DNA of 64,000 nt from Torreya grandis. Lineage: Eukaryota; Streptophyta; Pinopsida; Cupressales; Taxaceae. A program made the translations under genes and the position numbers. Positions 15,831 through 27,734 of the stretch are shown here, in pieces. The notes beneath the pieces are model-generated. The model made no database searches, was not told the DNA's origin, and saw only the letters and a list, made by a program, of their open reading frames with translations. Position 1 is the stretch's first letter. Every line of letters begins with the position of its first letter. The DNA is taken from NCBI GenBank assembly GCA_037957365.1, contig JARHVA010002005.1, positions 763,501 to 827,500 of the forward strand, read 5' to 3'.

Positions 15831-17500
15831 TCTCCATTACATGCTACCAAACTAATTCAACTTCAAGAAACCTTCTAAGACACCTAGGCTTGTATCTCAC
15901 ATGCTCATCCTTGATATAGTCATTAATTTAGGATTCTTCCCTTGTTTTCATGATTTATATCTACATCTATCTATCAGTTTTTATAGGTTACTTAAGCATG
16001 CGTCTCTCCCTTTAGATTAATTTCCTTCCTTTCATAAAACTTTAGTCCTCCCTTTTCATCTTTTAGTTTCTTGATGTACCATAGTCTTATTTATCATCTA
16101 GCATTTTATCTTAATTTTATCACCCCTTGGGTTTTTTTTTTTTTTAAATTTTCTTTGTAAGACCATGTATAGGACCTATAATTCCTCAAAAAATCACCAT
16201 CTTTTATCATTTCTCTTTCATTGTTGTTGCTTTCCTATGTTGTTTTGGCATCCTTTGGGTTACTTTTTTCTCTTGCTTGTCAGCTCCCTCTTATGTTTCT
16301 CTTTTATGAGTTTCTTTATAAAACCATGGATATGACCCATCCATCCTCATAAAATTACCATCTTATTTATTTTCTTGATCCTTATTTTCAAACTTTTGCT
16401 TTTGCTTCGTTTTCTATATGAAATATGCACAACAATCTATGTTAGCATGTTTTCTTCCACTTCTTTTTTATGATAAGGAATCACACTAAACTATCATTAT
16501 ATGCCTCTTTTACCTTTGTCACATTTTTTGTTATTTGAATTAATTTAAATTTTTCCATGTACCACTCCTCTTGATTTCCCCTTCCTTTCATTTCCACATT
16601 GGATAAAACAAGGTTGAATTCAAAATTACACTTTTATTTCACGTAGATTTATGAGACTCTTAGACCCCATGTTCTTTGAAATTCTCTCTTATCAACATTG
16701 TCTTAAGTATTAAATGAATTTAAAATCCAAATCATTTCAAACAAAAGGCAATGATATCTAAAAGGCAACTTACAAATCTCAAACTTCAAATTCACAATAA
16801 AACACATGATTACAAGCACATATCCTATCTCCAATCAAAGCTCAAAATCTGCAGTTATCTTCACATAGAGACAAAGTCCTTTGGGGTGTGGTAGACCATT
16901 ATATTGGAATATGGTATTTAAAAAAAACTATTTAGTGTTACCTTCTTTCTCATTCAAGTACCCAATCTTTGTAGTAGACTGATGACTCTATAAGGGGTCT
17001 TGAATAATAGGTAACATAACTGTGTAGGTATGTCTATTTTACTTTTCATTCATATAGTATTCATGGGATGATATATATACTCAATTTATTGAACTAATAC
17101 TTGTGTCACTAAGAGAATTTATTCATAGTCCATAAGTTCAAAAGTCCTCTTGTTTTGACAAACCTAATTTGAGTGTCTTGACTTCAATAAAGAGTTCCTC
17201 TAACTTGATTTTTCCTTCATTCTCCCCTCCACCCATTTTGTTTTCCCCCTTTTATAGACAAATTTTGATTCCAAATCTATTTTCCGTTATTATTTAAATC
17301 CTTCTTATTTACCTATTAAAAACATGATAGCACTAATTTATTTCAGATTTATCTATCCTTAGATTGAAACAACATGTTTGAACAACTATGGATTTCTTTT
17401 TTTACACCATCATTTTACATTTCCTAATCTTAATTTATTTTTATTTTACCATTTATCATAATTTTGTTGTCCTACTATTACTGACACCTGAGTTCGTAAA
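15831..17500. repeat. Pyrimidine-rich interior with 161-bp duplication
   Basis: Blocks at about 16150-16206 and 16311-16367 match (TTTCTTTGTAAGACCATG against TTTCTTTATAAAACCATG, then CCTCA..AAA.TACCATCTT), giving a tandem period of 161 bp. The rest is T/C-rich sequence with no coding motif on either strand. Confidence 0.55.
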
Positions 17501-17640
17501 TTTTTTCCACTGTTGAGTGAGGTTGGCTTGTTACTTCTCACTTGACAATGTTGTTTTCCCTTTTATGCATTTTTTTCAATTATTAAGTGAGATGTGGTTT
17601 GTTACTGCTCATTCATCAATGTTATTTTACCATTATGTTT
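17501..17640. repeat. 70-bp direct repeat, two copies
   Basis: Copies begin at 17501 and 17571 and share TTTTTTC, then A.TGAGTGAG-like and GTTTGTTACT.CTCA-like blocks and CAATGTT.TTTT. It is degenerate and lies within the non-autonomous element's interior. Confidence 0.6.
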
Positions 17641-17679
17641 AGTATTTTTCCATTCATTCTTATTTTACAATCTTGTTTG

Positions 17680-18030
17680 TCATGTATCCTTGGTTTGACT
17701 TGGTGAGTTTGCCTTTCTTACTTGAGGATAACTTGTTTGCATTTTTAAATCTTTAGTAGCCTTGGATTTATGATTACCCAATTTACACTTGTTGTTTGAC
17801 TTGGTCATTTTGTCTAACATAGCACTTATCACCCCATCTTTCCAAATTTCCCAAGTACATCCCATCCTAATAACACCATCTATCTTGTTTTTTCTTATGT
17901 TTATTTGTTTTTTATCTTTAGTTTTGCATTCTTGGGTTTGTTGAAAGCAGTCTCTATGCCCTACATAATCAAAACTAACAACATAGTATACAACCATTCG
18001 ACAATAAAAGTAATTCAAGGTATGCATCAT
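17680..18030 (-). other. 116-codon antisense open frame, unrecognised
   Basis: This is the longest open frame of the element's interior, on the minus strand, opposite to its LTR orientation. The predicted protein is basic (many Lys and Asn) with no membrane segment, signal or motif that I recognise. It could be a captured fragment, a remnant of an antisense frame, or chance. No promoter is visible. Confidence 0.2.
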
Positions 18031-18204
18031 ATTTACCTTTTTAGTTATTTATTTTTTATATTAGTTTCCCTTTTCATTCATTTACTTTAAGTTATTTTAT
18101 TCTTTTAAAATATTATAATTTTTTTGGCCTCGACATTATGTATGTCCTTATGTTTTTTTTTGAAATACCATCCCTTATTACACATTAGTAACACATGATG
18201 AGAT

Positions 18205-18218
18205 TTTATTGGGGCATA
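18205..18218 (+). promoter_or_regulatory. Polypurine-tract-like site before 3' LTR
   Basis: TTTATTGGGGCATA immediately precedes the TGTATA start of the 3' LTR. The antisense LTR family member has AAGTGGGGCATA at the same place. The shared GGGGCATA supports a plus-strand priming role. Confidence 0.5.
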
Positions 18219-19409
18219 TGTATAAACATAATCTATCAAATACTAATGTTTTGTGTCTTATAGGAACCCATTGAGACTCAATCTCTCTGAGCGCATGCCT
18301 TAAAGGACACACTAGGAAATGGGTGGGTAGACCTTTAGTGCTTCATAGGATTATTGTCCCTTATTTCCACATTATTATCATTCCAAATAGACCCCAAAAC
18401 CTTTCCCTAAGCTATTTCTCCTCCCTTTAGTATTACTCTAGTCTTTCTCCCCTTTCTATCCCTCCTTTCTTATCTTAAACACCTTTTAGATTTTCAATTG
18501 TATTGGGTCGACTGGGTCGACCAAATATAGTTTAGGGGTATTCTTTACTTTCTTAGTTTGTTCACCTATTGACTGACCTATCATAGACCTGGTAAATTAT
18601 CCCCAAAAATAGACTAGGTTAAATGTGTCAACCCTATATAATCAATGTCACTGAAAGGATTTAGGGTAAGATCTGCATATGTATACAAGATCATTTTTAT
18701 CATTATTCATAGGTGTAATCAATAGTTATTATTCACTTGTGCTTATTCATAATCTACTCTTTCACCATTATAATTGAGGAGACTTAGCTTAGGTTTCTTA
18801 TTTGGATAATCTAGTCTTGTGGATAAATCTTGGATGTTTTGTCTTTTCCTATTGATCCTTACAAACCACAAAAACCTCTTGTCAATCCCCTTTATCCAAG
18901 GGAGATATTGAGTCTTGATAGGTTCACATTTAGGTAAGTATATTCTAACTTTTTTCTCCTCTCTTTTAGTAGATAGAAGTAACATAAGTGCTACCTCAAA
19001 TAATACTATCTTTCATATTTTATGTATTAGGGTTACTCATACTTACTTTAATTTAAGTTCCCTATACATGTTTGTTTCATTGTTTCTAACCCCCACTTTG
19101 TGCCACAAGATTTGGCAAGCACTAGATTAGAGTTTAATTTCTTATTATTAGAATAAAAGTGAACATTTTAAACCTTAGGACTTAATTAGGGTTGTTGTGT
19201 AATTATGTTAGACTATAGGTTTTGGAACCCTTCCTAGAATTATTGGTTTTTACAAGTGATACAAGTAATCTCTTAATGGGGTCTAGTAAATCCCCATATT
19301 AGTCATGCTTCCACTTAACAAGTGTATCCCCAATCATAAGTATAGGTATGATCTATCTTATCTAATCTAGGATTAATTCATAAACATGATGCATTTCTAA
19401 TTTCATACA
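18219..19409 (+). repeat. 3' LTR of the 13.8-19.4 kb element
   Basis: It is a direct copy of 13825-15025. It carries an exact consensus 5' splice site AGGTAAGTA (18932-18940) that is also present in the antisense copy, a TATA-like GTATACAAGATC, and AATAAAAGTG. The end is assigned at ATACA by comparison with copy 1. Confidence 0.85.
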
Positions 19410-20023
19410 CCATATAGATGACTTGAGCTACTATCACTATCATATTTACATGCATTTAAATCATGAGCCATTATACTTCATGGTTGGATCCACATCTAGT
19501 AGCTCATGTACCTGTGTATCTAGGCCTACCATGTATGGTGACCCCTCTAGTAATGCATACTTATTGGTCAAAACATGTTATAGATTTAAGAGTGAGAGGA
19601 GGTATAGTGATTCCTACATAGATACCTATTATTAGGCCTTAGTGAGTGAGACCATGGATAGGTCAGGCACAACATAAAGAGGTAGTGAGGCCTGGTGTAG
19701 AGGATGTTGTAATTGTGTATGTTGAGGATGAATATGTGGGATATGTGGGAAAAGATACATAAAAAAGGGTGACAATGACCACCATGAGCTCATTGGATAT
19801 GGAAGAACTATCAACAAGAGGAGACATAGGTGCAAGTAGTCACACATGGTGATCCTAAAATGTTCACTAGAGATAATTAGTCAATAGAGAGGCAACTGAG
19901 GAGGGGAACATAATGTGAATAGGTAGTGACTCTAGTTTTTGTACTTTTATAGAGGCATCTAATAAGGGAGGTGTTCTATGGTTAGAATTATAGTGAGACC
20001 GTGGTTGGAGACATCAACACTAG
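19410..20023. other. Degraded sequence right of the LTR element
   Basis: A 70-codon open stretch (19423-19635) and later short frames show no known domain. This could be the continuation of the PMD-like relic that lies left of the element, but I see no decisive motif. Confidence 0.3.
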
Positions 20024-20090
20024 TGATAAATGATTTAATTTAATAGTTTTTTGACATATATCACTAATTGAATTATTAGTTATGTATTGA

Positions 20091-20138
<48 letters not shown>

Positions 20139-20299
20139 TCAATACATAACTAATAATTCAATTAGTGATATATGTCAAAAAACTATTAAATTAAATCATT
20201 TATCAATATATATATATATATATATATATCACTCAATACATAACTAATAATTCAATTAGTGATATATGTCAAAAAACTATTAAATTAAATCATTTATCA
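20024..20299. repeat. Perfect 71-bp inverted repeat with duplicated arm
   Basis: The left arm 20024-20094 is the exact reverse complement of 20135-20205, separated by 40 bp of TA repeat. The right arm is then repeated exactly at 20229-20299 after 23 bp of TA repeat. All three 71-bp arms appear identical, which contrasts with the heavy decay of surrounding DNA. Such a structure can fold into a long hairpin. A small foldback element, a template-switch rearrangement at the TA tract, or an assembly artefact are the options. Confidence 0.95.
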
Positions 20300-20352
<53 letters not shown>

Positions 20353-20378
20353 GTTTGAGATATATATATATATATGAG
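20300..20378. repeat. TA/TG compound microsatellite
   Basis: A TA tract passes into about 22 TG units, then TATG and a further TA tract. It abuts the third inverted-repeat arm. Confidence 0.9.
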
Positions 20379-20399
20379 ATCTAATGTATATATATTTTT

Positions 20400-20900
20400 T
20401 ATTTTGAATGTACTACAGTGGAGGAGATCAAATGGGGATCCATGATTTATGGCCACACACTATGATATATTGGATGGGGTGTTGTCGTATTATAAGTCAT
20501 ACCTTGGTAGACCCTATTATAAAATATACCATATATTATGTTAGTTGGTTTAGATTGGTGTGGGATACTACTCAATATTTTCAAGTATGAGGAGATAACT
20601 TAAATATACTTGTAGAATTAAGAGAGGGAGAGGCATGAGCATAACATGCATTGGCATATGAGTGAACCACCCATTCAATGAACACTACAGATCTTGAATG
20701 TGTGAAGCCCTAGGTGGCCAATTTATTGGGATAATTTGATGGCTTGAGATCCCACACTACCTCATTATTATTTACCATTAGAGGGGTTAGTCATAGGAAT
20801 TCATAGGTAGTGTGGCTCAACCATAGGCTAGACATGATGGAGCACACCCTTAGAGTTAGAGATATTGTAGTTTATATTATATTGTATCAAAATCATTTTA
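20400..20900 (+). pseudogene. Tentative C-terminal PMD-like fragment
   Basis: The open stretch 20408-20590 contains HTLVDPIIKYTIYYVSWF, loosely like the C-terminal part of plant mobile domains, where a conserved hydrophobic V-D/E-x-H/Y...R-x-x-R-Q-F-G segment occurs. If right, it would be the other side of the relic at 13080-13760, split by the LTR element. The match is weak and unsupported by catalytic residues, so this is a suggestion only. Confidence 0.2.
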
Positions 20901-21756
20901 TAAATATTTATATGTAAATTTATTTCTTTGTGATTTGTATTTTTTAATGGATGGATGTATGGATGTATTTCCTTTCTAGCACATGTATTTTATTTTTGGT
21001 ATATATACTATGGGAAATACACATGCATCGTAACAAAAAGCAAAATGTTTTATATAAGTTTTAAAAATTTAATTAAAGGTAATACACAATAAATCATGAT
21101 GGGAAAATTATAAAATCAAGATATGAATAAATATAATAAACCAAAATGGTAAAGTAATAGGTAAAAAATGTTTTCAAACCACGGAAAAGAATTTCACCAT
21201 AATAAAACAAATAAAATTCATAATTTATCAAGTTGGGAAGTATGAAAATTAATAATAAAGTGGAAAACATGGGAAAATAAATGGTATAAAAAATAAACAA
21301 ACATTAAAATTTATCAATCATACTATATCAATAAGAAAAGTATGAAAAGAAAACAAAATGTAAGTATAAATCAATCATACTAAGTAAAGATGAGAAGTAT
21401 GGAATATTTAAAGAAATGGTTACAAACATACATGAAATCAAAAAATAAGAAGATAAAAGTGAAGCGTTTATGAAGTAAGCATAAAAAATATTGAGTCATG
21501 ATGGGAAGTATGTAAATGGCATGCGTATAGACCTAAATCATTCTCACCCTGATAATTCTACTAGTTTTTCTAATTTAACCTATAACTATATTTCCTAGAT
21601 AATTAAGTAATATCCTATTTCATATTCCCCACATCCTAAAAACCTTATTCTACCCTTGAAACTAATTAATCGCCTTCATTAGTATATTAACTAAGCTTGC
21701 TTACCTACTAACCTACTTGTTGGTATTCTAGATTGCACCCTAGTTGAGAAGGGTAT
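20901..21756. other. AT-rich spacer, nothing recognised
   Basis: There are no domains and no repeat ends. The 68-codon antisense frame at 21094-21300 is Phe/Tyr/Ile-rich, as expected from A-rich plus-strand DNA. Confidence 0.5.
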
Positions 21757-22395
21757 TGTTTAAGTTCTCTACTCAAAATATAAACCAACATGTGACTAAC
21801 CCTAGGATTTAGGTCATCTATCACAAGGTAATACCTTTAGAGAAGGTCAATTCCATTCTATATCTATCACCTAAACTAAATTCTAATTGGGAAAAGGGAG
21901 AGAGAAATGGGTATCAAATCATGAAAACATATAAAGGAGGTGATGCACTAGTAATTTGATTGTTTATCCACTCTATTAAACTTCTAAAAAACACTAATGA
22001 TATTGAATCTAAAACTCCAAATGTTTATTAATGCATTAGTATTTCATGCAGAGGTTTTACCAAATAATCAAAACTTGAGGGAAGTGATTTGGAGTCCCAA
22101 TTTAAATCATGAACCAATGAATGTATCCACTCTCTAGATTTAATCAAATTAATTAAATAATGAACATGACCTTTTAAAAAATATAATCAAGTAGCTGGGT
22201 GAGACTAATATTTTACAAGGGAGGGATTTATACCACATATGCAAATTAATTTGAGATTAACACACTATACCAAAATAATAAGATCTAAAAAAGAGTCATG
22301 CATTTATCTTAAGAGTTACAAGGATCAAATCTAGGCAGAGTCTAGTCATGCCCAAGAGAGGGATTTTCCAAGAAATTTCCAAGGCATAAAAGCTT

Positions 22396-22405
22396 GTATT
22401 TATAG
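22396..22405 (-). promoter_or_regulatory. TATA box of antisense LTR
   Basis: On the minus strand it reads CTATAAATAC. The other LTR has CTATAAATATAG at about 26069-26080. Conservation of this box in both LTRs fits an LTR promoter driving minus-strand transcription. Confidence 0.55.
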
Positions 22406-23224
22406 AAAAAGGGGATGAGAGAGAGAGAGAGAAAGAACTGAGTAGATAGAAAACATTGAACAAGTTCTAATTACTCTTGATGGATTATTACTCTTGAATA
22501 TGCTAAGTCATGATCTTATCAAGAAGGCACAATTTCAAAGTCTTTACAAAAGAATTTAATGTTTTATGATCCTTATTAAATAGGTAGGTCATCATCTTGG
22601 GACTCCATGCCACCTCTACTTGATTTTCTAATAAGGACTAGCTCTTCATACCTTGGAACTGATAGAGTCTTACTCAGTCTATTGTAAATGATTGGATGTA
22701 CCTTTTTATTGATATTGTAACTAAGCAGAGATCTCCTTATAGATTGAAAACTAGTCATTTTATTGGTTTTTCTTATATTTCAACACCTGGTCTTATTTTG
22801 AAAATAAAATGTCAACATTTAACTAAAATAGGTCTAAAAGACCTATCTTAAAATGTGACCCTAGTTCAATCATGGATTGCCTTCAAGCTCAGCTCTTGTG
22901 TATCTACCTTACCTAGTTCTAAAAGCTTCTTTGACATTTATTGAAAATTTTATTAAGCTCCCATTTATTTATTATTTATCAGTATCTGACTTGGTTCTTT
23001 GACTTTTATAACCCTTATTCACTCTATTGATATACCTATGAATAGATGCACATGCTTCTTTGATCTTCTACCAAGACCCACATACTTTTGACACTTGTCC
23101 TTGACTTATTAGCTCCTTGGATTCACTGAATTCTTAACCATCTATGCACCATCTGATCTTCATGAGAGATTCAATTTGAGCCCTTGTATTTTCTCAGGAC
23201 CTACTTATTCAAAACATGAGATTA

Positions 23225-23460
23225 AATTTTATGTCTACATGGACGTCATTTGGCATTCATGTGAATGTATTTGACATCCCATAGACTATCAATTTTAATC
23301 CCCAATGGTTTTATTTTTTCATAAGTTTAACTTTGATGTTCATGCACACGTTATTTGAAATATGTGAAAATGTATTTGATGTCTTTTAGACCATCAATTT
23401 TTATCTCATATGATTTTTCACCTGATTTTAGACTTGACATTCATGCAAACATCTTCATCT
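23225..23460. repeat. About 118-bp tandem repeat inside LTR A
   Basis: Two and a half units share 'tgtatttga.gtc....agacCATCAATTTT.ATC' cores. The same internal repetition is present in LTR B at about 26885-27130, so it existed before this element inserted. Confidence 0.6.
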
Positions 23461-23655
23461 GTTAGGTCAAATTTAGAGGCTTGGATATCAAAGAAAAAAA
23501 CTCGTGGAGGCATGAAACTTATAGGGAATGATCCGGGTACTAAGAGCAACATTTTTATATGACCTGAGTGCTTATGATTATTTATGATCATACTTTTCAA
23601 ATGTGCAAACAAGTTGACCAGTCTATTTTTGAGTGACATCCTAATAGAAGGTACA

Positions 23656-25435
23656 AGTTATAAATCAAGGTGTTTATTGAACTTGACCTTTGAAGAGGCA
23701 CTCCTTTTTCCAATTATTTCCCTTAACATCTCTTAAAATGATTTATTAATAATAAACAAATTATAAATAAAGACAAGATCATCTTGTAATTTTGAATATT
23801 TTTTATGATTCTTGTAAACTACAACCTTGTCAAGTGACATCTCATCTATAACTTATCTTTAAGTGACCTTATCCTTCTTATCAATTGTTACAAGTTCATC
23901 AATATCTTCAAGGACTTTTGAATAGTCAAACCAAGCCACATCATGATCTTGAGTAGGTGGTTCTTGATCAAACTCAATAATAATCTCTATAATGGGTAAC
24001 ATATCCTTATAAAGATCTTTAATCTCTTATAGATATTCAAAGTATAATTGCTAATAAATATTTTGTTCTTCACTTTGATAAATCTAAATAGGATCATTTT
24101 GAAATGCACCTTCATCTTTCTCAATTGGAGATATCTCAATCTCATTTGTGACATCATCTTACATCAATTCTTCATGGATTTCTTCCATATCAAGACCAAC
24201 CTTCTCCTACATACCTAAGATAACTTCTTCAATATTAGCTATAACCTCATTATCAACTTGTGTCTTAAATTAAGTATCAACTAATATATCTTAGTCATAC
24301 ACACTTGAAGCATATTCTTCACACTCTTCAATAATTTGGCTAATAGTTGAAACCTCTTTCTCTATCTCCCATAGAACATGCTTCTCTTAAATAAGGGAGA
24401 TGGTGTGAGGGTGATGAAATTCATTTGTTTGAGAGGGATTATGAAGGATAGAAGGTTTAACATGATCATATTTTTAGATCATGGGAGTAACGGAATCATT
24501 TAGGAGATATTAAAGAGGATGGAAAGTGAAACTTTTGAGAACTTCTACATTCTACTCATTCCACTTAGCCATCACTTCATCAAGGTCTAAAACCTTTTTA
24601 TCTTCATGGATAACTTGAGCTTGATGGGTAATTGGTGAAGAAAGTGAACTATAAGAATTTTTATCCTCTGGAATAGACTCCTAAATATGCATTTGAATAG
24701 CTTCTTGAATAAGCTCTTGACTCCAACTAGGAATATTCATTGGCACACACTAAGTATGGTTAAGAACTTCATGAGAATAAGGAATACAAAAATATTGGTA
24801 AGTAACACGAAGGGGAATGTGATACAATTGATTAAACTTAATTTTATTCCTCTCACAAACTATACTTTCTCTAATATAGAGATATAAAACTCAATCCTCT
24901 CTTCTAGATCATTAAACACATTTTGAAACTGCTCATTCACTTCATTATACTAGGAATCTAAACATATTTTTCTTTTATATGCTAGTAATTTAATCTCTAT
25001 TTCATCCATGTTTTCTTGTAAACAAGAATACTCATGTGCAACATTATATCCACATGGGAAAAGTGAAATCTGGTCTTGAGACTGATATGGTTCATAAGGA
25101 AGGTAAGAGTCATACTCTTGATAATAAGAATCATGGGAAACATGATAAGGCTCATCAAGGATTTGATAAAACTCTAGGTAAGGTTGATTAGAATCAAATA
25201 AAGGCTCATATGTATCATGAAAGGTTTGGTATTATCCACCATAGGGATGATAAGGAGCTATTACATAGCGATTTTCCTCATACATATCAATGGAAACAAT
25301 ATAAGGATAGTGCAATGAAAATGAACTTACTTGGAAACTGCTTAGCCTTTAAAAAATAATTACTTATGATTAGAATCACCAAATTATTTATGAATAACAT
25401 TGTTATAACTATAATTTCATGAAGATCAGCTCTAA
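23656..25435 (-). pseudogene. Acidic single-ORF relic of the antisense element
   Basis: The minus strand reads as one protein-like frame over at least 1.6 kb (about 25330 down to 23690), with in-frame stops but mostly continuous sense. The N-terminal part is Tyr/Pro-rich (HDSYYQEYDSYLPYEPYQSQ). The middle and C-terminal parts are Glu/Asp/Ile-rich (NIEEVILGM, DMEEIHEELM, then DVAWFDYSKVLEDIDELV). I do not recognise a domain. The position, directly after the 5' LTR of a pol-less element, suggests a gag-like or element-specific protein. It lacks zinc knuckles, RT and integrase motifs. Not expected to be functional. Confidence 0.55.
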
Positions 25436-27321
25436 TGTGTCCAACCTAGCATTAGACCAGCATGGGATGGACCCTAGGCTATGGGTCACCTATCAAAGGG
25501 TCAAACCTTTAGAGAAGGCTAAATTCCTTCTAGATCTATCACCTAAACTAAATTTTGATTGGGAAAAGGGAGAGATAAATGGGTAAAAAATCATGAAAAC
25601 ATGTAAAGGAGATGATGCACTAGTAATGTGATTTTTCATCCACTCTATTCAACTTCTAAAAAATACTAATGAGATCATATCTACAACTCCAAATGTTTGT
25701 TTATCTATCAGTATTTCATGTAAAGGTTTTATCAAATGATCAAAACCTAAGGGAAGTGATGGGGAGGCCTAATTCAAAACACTAACAAGTCAATATATCC
25801 ACTTTCTAGCTTTAATCAAATGACATTAAACAATAAACATGACCTAAAAAATAATATAATCTAGTAGCAAGGTGAGTTTGGGATTTGACAAGGGAGAGAT
25901 TTATACCACATATATAAATCAATCTGACATTAACACACTATACCAAAATAATAAGATCTACAAAATAGTCCTTTATTCATCTTAAGAGGTTACAAAGATA
26001 AAATCTGGGTAGAGTCTAGTCATGCCCAAGAAAGGGATTTTCCATGTTTTTTTCAAGGCTTAAAATCCTATATTTATAGAAAAATGGGATGAGAGAGAGA
26101 AATAAATGAGAAGATGGAAAACATTAAATGAAGTCATATTTCTCTTGATGGATTAGTATTCTCTAGGATGCTAAGTCATGATCTTATCAATAATACATAA
26201 TTTCAAAGTCTTTTCAAAATAATTTAATGCTCTATGATCTTTATTGAACCACTAAGTCATCATCTTGGGACTCCATGCAACCTCTACTTGATCTACTAAC
26301 AAGGACCAAATCTTCATGCCTTGAAACTGACAAAGTCTTGCTTGGTTTATTTTGAATGGCTAGGTGTACCTTTTTATTGATGTTGTAACCAAGCATAGAT
26401 CTCTTTATAGATTTAAAACCAAAAATTCTATTGGTTTTCCTATATTTCAATGCCTGGTCTTATTTTAAAACCAAAATGTTGACATTTGACTAAAATAGGT
26501 CTAAAAGACCTATCCTAAAATGTGACCCTAGGCCATTCCTATATTACCTTCAATATTAGCTCTTATGTATCTGTCTTACCTAGGTCCAAAAGATTCTTCA
26601 GCTTTCATCAAAAAATGTCTTGAGGTCCCCTTTAATTATTGGCTATTGATAGTTGACTTGGTTCCTTGAATTTTATAATCCTTATTCTCTCTATTGATCT
26701 ACCTGTGAATAGATGTATGCACTTTTTAACTCTTCTACTAGGACCCACATGATTTTCACACTTGTCCTTGACTCATTAACTCCTTCTATTTTCTAACTTC
26801 TTGACCATTTGCACACCATCCAATCTTGATGATTGATTAAATGTGAGCCCTTATATTTTCTTGAGACCTACTATTTGAAAATAGAAACTTAAATTTGACA
26901 TCCCAATGCACATTATTTGACATTCATGTGAACATATTTGACATCCCATAGACCATCAATTTTAATCCCAATGGGTTTAGTTTTGCATGAGTTTAAATTT
27001 GAGGTTTGTGCACATGTCATTTGAAGGTTTACACGAATGTATTTGATGTCCTATAGACTATCAATTTTAAGCTTGTATGATTTTTTGCCTGAGTTTAAAC
27101 TTGAATTTTGTGTGAATTTCTTCATTTGCTAGGTCAAATTTGAAGGTTTAGATCTCAAATCAAAAAACTCATGGATGCATGAAACTTGTAAGGAATCGCC
27201 TAGGTACTAATAATAGTATGTCTATGTGAATTGAGGGCTTATGAGGCTTTCTGATCATACTTATCAAATGTACAAACAAGCTAACTAGTCCATTTCTGAG
27301 TGATGTCCTAATGATGGTCTA
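25436..27321 (-). repeat. 5' LTR (antisense) copy B
   Basis: It matches copy A along about 1.9 kb. In minus orientation its end at about 25436 (TGTGT on plus) is followed by the primer-site-like ATTAGAGCTGATC. An antisense 69-codon frame at 26241-26450 is homologous to that in copy A. Confidence 0.75.
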
Positions 27322-27600
27322 TCTCCTAGACTTGTTATTTTTATCTTTTTCTTGAACTTTTGAAGCTCAAATGAACTTTTGAAGACTAAGCAAACTGGTC
27401 TATGACCTAAATTACAAGATTACCTATGCAAACCTATTTGGCTCATCCATTTAATCTATAGACCTATTTCTCTAAGATCAATAGAATTACACTTTAAGAT
27501 TTATTAAAGTGTTTCAAAATTATTTTAAGCAATAATATCTTCCTCTTTTATCCTTGGATCCTTCTCTCAATTAGGAACATTGCTCAGTCTTTGAAAGCTC
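27322..27600. other. Spacer, nothing recognised
   Basis: AT-rich spacer without motifs. Confidence 0.5.
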
Positions 27601-27734
27601 TGTATGTAGGCCAAAAATGGCCAACACTACTCATTAACCCACTTGACAATTTAAAAATACATTGTATCCTAACTACCCATATACCACCTTACTAACTATC
27701 TATTCATATACCATTACTCCATAATGGATATTTC

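Larger units (their letters stand above)
13825..19409 (+). mobile_element. Non-autonomous LTR retrotransposon, 1.2-kb LTRs
   Basis: Two direct LTRs of 1201 and 1191 bp begin TGTATA and end TACA. The 5' LTR is followed by a decayed primer site and the 3' LTR is preceded by TGGGGCATA. The 3.2-kb interior is pyrimidine-rich on the plus strand and has no gag, RT or integrase motif that I can find, so it would have needed enzymes from another element. Flanking five-base sequences are cacta (13820-13824) and ccata (19410-19414), not an exact duplication. LTR divergence is high, implying great age. Confidence 0.8.
21757..23655 (-). repeat. 3' LTR (antisense) copy A
   Basis: It matches 25436-27321 throughout, for example CTATCACCTAAACTAAATT, GATGCACTAGTAAT and CATCTTGGGACTCCATGC. 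It includes a short antisense frame (22576-22758) also kept in copy B, with shared NINKKVH and ESQDDDL segments. Since each LTR is under no obvious constraint, the shared frame may just reflect common ancestry. The boundaries are estimated from where similarity fades. Confidence 0.75.
21757..27321 (-). mobile_element. Antisense non-autonomous LTR element with 1.9-kb LTRs
   Basis: Direct repeats at about 21757-23655 and 25436-27321 enclose 1.8 kb. Orientation is minus because both LTRs contain a TATAAATA box readable only on the minus strand (for example GTATTTATAG at 22397-22406 on plus), because the interior reads as one protein on the minus strand, and because the minus strand just beyond 25436 has an ATTAGAGCTGATC sequence like a decayed TGGTATCAGAGC primer site. 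No RT or integrase is present. Exact ends and target duplications are not resolved. Confidence 0.7.

Noticed and set aside
13820..19414. Exact target-site duplication of the 13.8-19.4 kb element
   Set aside because: cacta and ccata agree at only three of five positions; boundaries rest on LTR comparison instead.
22576..22758. Short antisense frame shared by both 1.9-kb LTRs as a gene
   Set aside because: The LTRs are copies of each other at insertion, so sharing does not show selection; no start context or domain was seen.
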